Source of the DNA: Sphingomonas sp. S-NIH.Pt15_0812
GTDB taxonomy: Bacteria; Pseudomonadota; Alphaproteobacteria; Sphingomonadales; Sphingomonadaceae
Assembly: GCF_003951315.1 (NCBI RefSeq)
Contig: NZ_QLJH01000004.1
Coordinates: 124,001 to 188,000 of the forward strand
DNA length: 64,000 nucleotides
Direction of reading: 5' to 3'
Shown: in pieces, positions 62,668 to 64,000 of the stretch
Layout of the letters: each line of letters starts with the position of its first letter
Numbering within the stretch: the first letter of the stretch is position 1
Notes under the pieces: model-generated
Databases searched by the model: none
Told to the model about the DNA's origin: nothing
Seen by the model: only the letters and a program-made list of their open reading frames with translations
Translations under genes and position numbers: made by a program

Positions 62668-63324
62668 GTGATTCGCGCCGCCGCTGCCGCTGCCGGCCTG
62701 ATCGGGATCGCCGCCCTGGTGACCACCGGCCGGGCGGATGCGGAACGCGCGGTGCTGCTGCCGACCGCCAAGGTCGATGTGCCTGCCGCCGCCGCGCCGC
62801 AGACCGCCGTGCTGGCGGGCGGCTGTTTCTGGGGCATGGAAGCGGTGTTCCGGCGCGTGAAGGGTGTCCGTTCCGTCACCGCCGGCTATGCGGGCGGCAC
62901 GGCCGCCACCGCCAATTATCCCGCCGTGTCCAGCGAGCGCACCGGCCATGCCGAGGCGATCCGCATCAGCTACGATCCCGGCCGGGTCAGCTATGCGACG
63001 CTGCTGCGCGTCTATTTCTCGATCGCGCATGATCCGACGCAGGTCGATCGCCAAGGCCCGGACAGCGGTCCCAGCTATCGTTCGGCGATCTTCCCCCAGA
63101 CGCCGCAGCAGGCGGCCGTGGCACGCGCCTATGTCGCGCAACTGACCGCGGCGCACAGCTTCCAGCGCCCGATCGCCACGAAATTGGAGCAAGGCCGCTT
63201 CTACCCGGCCGAAGCCTATCACCAGGATTTCTTCGACCGGAATCCCGGTCATCCCTATATCGTCACCTGGGACAAGCCCAAGGTCGCGGCCTTCCGCGCC
63301 GGGTTCCCGACGCTGGCGCGCTAG
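62668..63324 (+). CDS. msrA: peptide-methionine (S)-S-oxide reductase MsrA, exported
   Basis: A 218-aa MsrA with an N-terminal hydrophobic leader (AAAAAAGLIGIAALVTTGRADA) that looks like a signal peptide or anchor. The catalytic Cys53 is in GGCFWGMEAVF, followed by GVRSVTAGYAGG and the core ERTGHAEAIRISYDP. It reduces methionine-S-sulfoxide in proteins, here probably in the periplasm. I prefer the GTG at 62668 with GGAGA 9 nt upstream; an ATG at 62647 overlapping the 50-aa gene has no ribosome site. Confidence 0.94.
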   Translation: MIRAAAAAAGLIGIAALVTTGRADAERAVLLPTAKVDVPAAAAPQTAVLAGGCFWGMEAVFRRVKGVRSVTAGYAGGTAATANYPAVSSERTGHAEAIRISYDPGRVSYATLLRVYFSIAHDPTQVDRQGPDSGPSYRSAIFPQTPQQAAVARAYVAQLTAAHSFQRPIATKLEQGRFYPAEAYHQDFFDRNPGHPYIVTWDKPKVAAFRAGFPTLAR

Positions 63325-63333
63325 GCGGGGACG

Positions 63334-63996
63334 CTAGGCCGCGATCGGGAAGCGCAGCAACCGGTCCGCGACCGGCACCAGCGCCTCCGCCCGGCCACCC
63401 ACCGCGCGGCGGATTTCCGGATGGTCGACATCCAGTCCACCGGTCAACGACCCGAAGGCGGGCAGCACCAGCTTGGCGGCGCTGGCCACGAAGCAGCGGC
63501 GCGCCACCTGCTTGCCGCGCACCCGCACGCGCAACTTGGGGTGGAAATGGCCCGACAGTTCGGGACGCGACTCGGCCGGATCGGCTTCGTGGCGCAGCAC
63601 CAGGCCATCGACCAGCGCCTCTTCCACCACTTCGCCGCCGCAGCGATCGAGGATCGCGGGATCGTGATTGCCGGTGATCCAGGTCCAGTGCGTCGCACCG
63701 GTCAGCGCCCGCAACCGGTCCTGCGCCGCCTGGGGCAGGCGATCGCAGCCGCCGACATCGTGGAAACTGTCGCCCAGGCACCAGATCTCGGTCGCGCCGC
63801 ACCGCTCGACCAGCGTCGTCAGCGCTTCCAGCGTCGCCAGCGAATCATAGGGCGGCAGCATCTGCCCGCGTCCGGCGAACCAGCTCGCCTTCTCCAGATG
63901 CAGGTCGGCGACGAGCAGCGCGCGCCGGGACGGCCAGAAGACCGCGCCTTCCGCCAGCGCCGCCAGCGCCTGTCCACCGAACGAAAAGGGAACCAT
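63334..63996 (-). CDS. pdeM: ligase-associated DNA damage response endonuclease PdeM
   Basis: A 220-aa calcineurin-like phosphoesterase. The metal-binding motifs are DLHLEK (about 31-36), GDSFHD, GNHD and GHFHPK, in the order seen in PdeM. PdeM is encoded with a DNA ligase, an exonuclease and a helicase in many bacteria; the expected partners would lie just upstream, outside the window. Its stop is 10 nt from the convergent msrA. The gene is complete, ending 4 nt before the window edge. Confidence 0.93.
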   Translation of the reverse strand: MVPFSFGGQALAALAEGAVFWPSRRALLVADLHLEKASWFAGRGQMLPPYDSLATLEALTTLVERCGATEIWCLGDSFHDVGGCDRLPQAAQDRLRALTGATHWTWITGNHDPAILDRCGGEVVEEALVDGLVLRHEADPAESRPELSGHFHPKLRVRVRGKQVARRCFVASAAKLVLPAFGSLTGGLDVDHPEIRRAVGGRAEALVPVADRLLRFPIAA

Positions 63997-64000
63997 TTCC

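Overview
The window looks like a chromosomal segment of a high-GC alphaproteobacterium of the Sphingomonadaceae (Sphingomonas or a close relative). The evidence is the strong G/C bias at third codon positions, the large class of TonB-dependent receptors, a PEP-CTERM protein, the 180-kDa type NAD-glutamate dehydrogenase, an aa3-type oxidase subunit IV gene fused into a pnt operon, and PdeM. The genus is inferred from gene content and protein style, not from a database comparison. No rRNA, CRISPR array, phage or conjugation module is visible.

Layout. 1-5.1 kb is housekeeping: the 3' part of pmbA, overlapping cysQ, then a RamB/ScfR-type regulator divergent from a 51-aa gene and isocitrate lyase (glyoxylate shunt). 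5.2-22 kb is a flagellar block. One minus-strand polycistron starts with a sigma-54 activator and runs fliE-F-G-H-I-J-K-L-M-N-O-P-Q-R-flhB-fliD-fliS, mostly with overlapping start and stop codons. A flagellin gene is divergent. No chemotaxis genes are present, and FliM lacks the usual N-terminal CheY-binding peptide. 22-28.6 kb holds NAD-GDH, a PAS_5-like protein and tRNA-Thr(CGU).

28.6-40 kb is more accessory. It carries a siderophore-type receptor whose start codon sits inside a 23-bp inverted repeat, a dead IS5-family transposase, a receptor translationally coupled to a secreted PI-PLC-like enzyme, and a large receptor preceded by a perfect FNR-type box. 40-45 kb is an envelope and glycan group: a PEP-CTERM protein coupled to an L,D-transpeptidase, a CAP-domain protein, and a converging GH13-GT4-cysteine enzyme operon. 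45-53 kb is mixed: LLM oxidoreductase, PepSY/OmpR-type two-component system, a frameshifted ABC-F ATPase, thioesterase, DUF1810, a lipoprotein, a PEBP protein and two micro-ORFs. 53-57.6 kb is a pnt transhydrogenase operon with a MarR-type regulator. 57.8-64 kb has an NtrC-type regulator, a pabB-pabC fusion, an aspartate aminotransferase, an exported MsrA with a small membrane protein, and pdeM.

Cross-cutting signals. A CtrA-like sequence, TTWA-N7-TTTACC, lies 43-48 nt upstream of the start codons of three separate genes (the flagellar activator, the PAS protein and the NtrC-type regulator). Three copies of a REP-like double-hairpin repeat are present; two of them bracket aceA. The most interesting loci for follow-up are the receptor start-codon palindrome, the coupled PEP-CTERM/L,D-transpeptidase pair, the coupled receptor/PI-PLC pair, and the small Cys-His-Asp enzyme hidden behind the GT4 gene.
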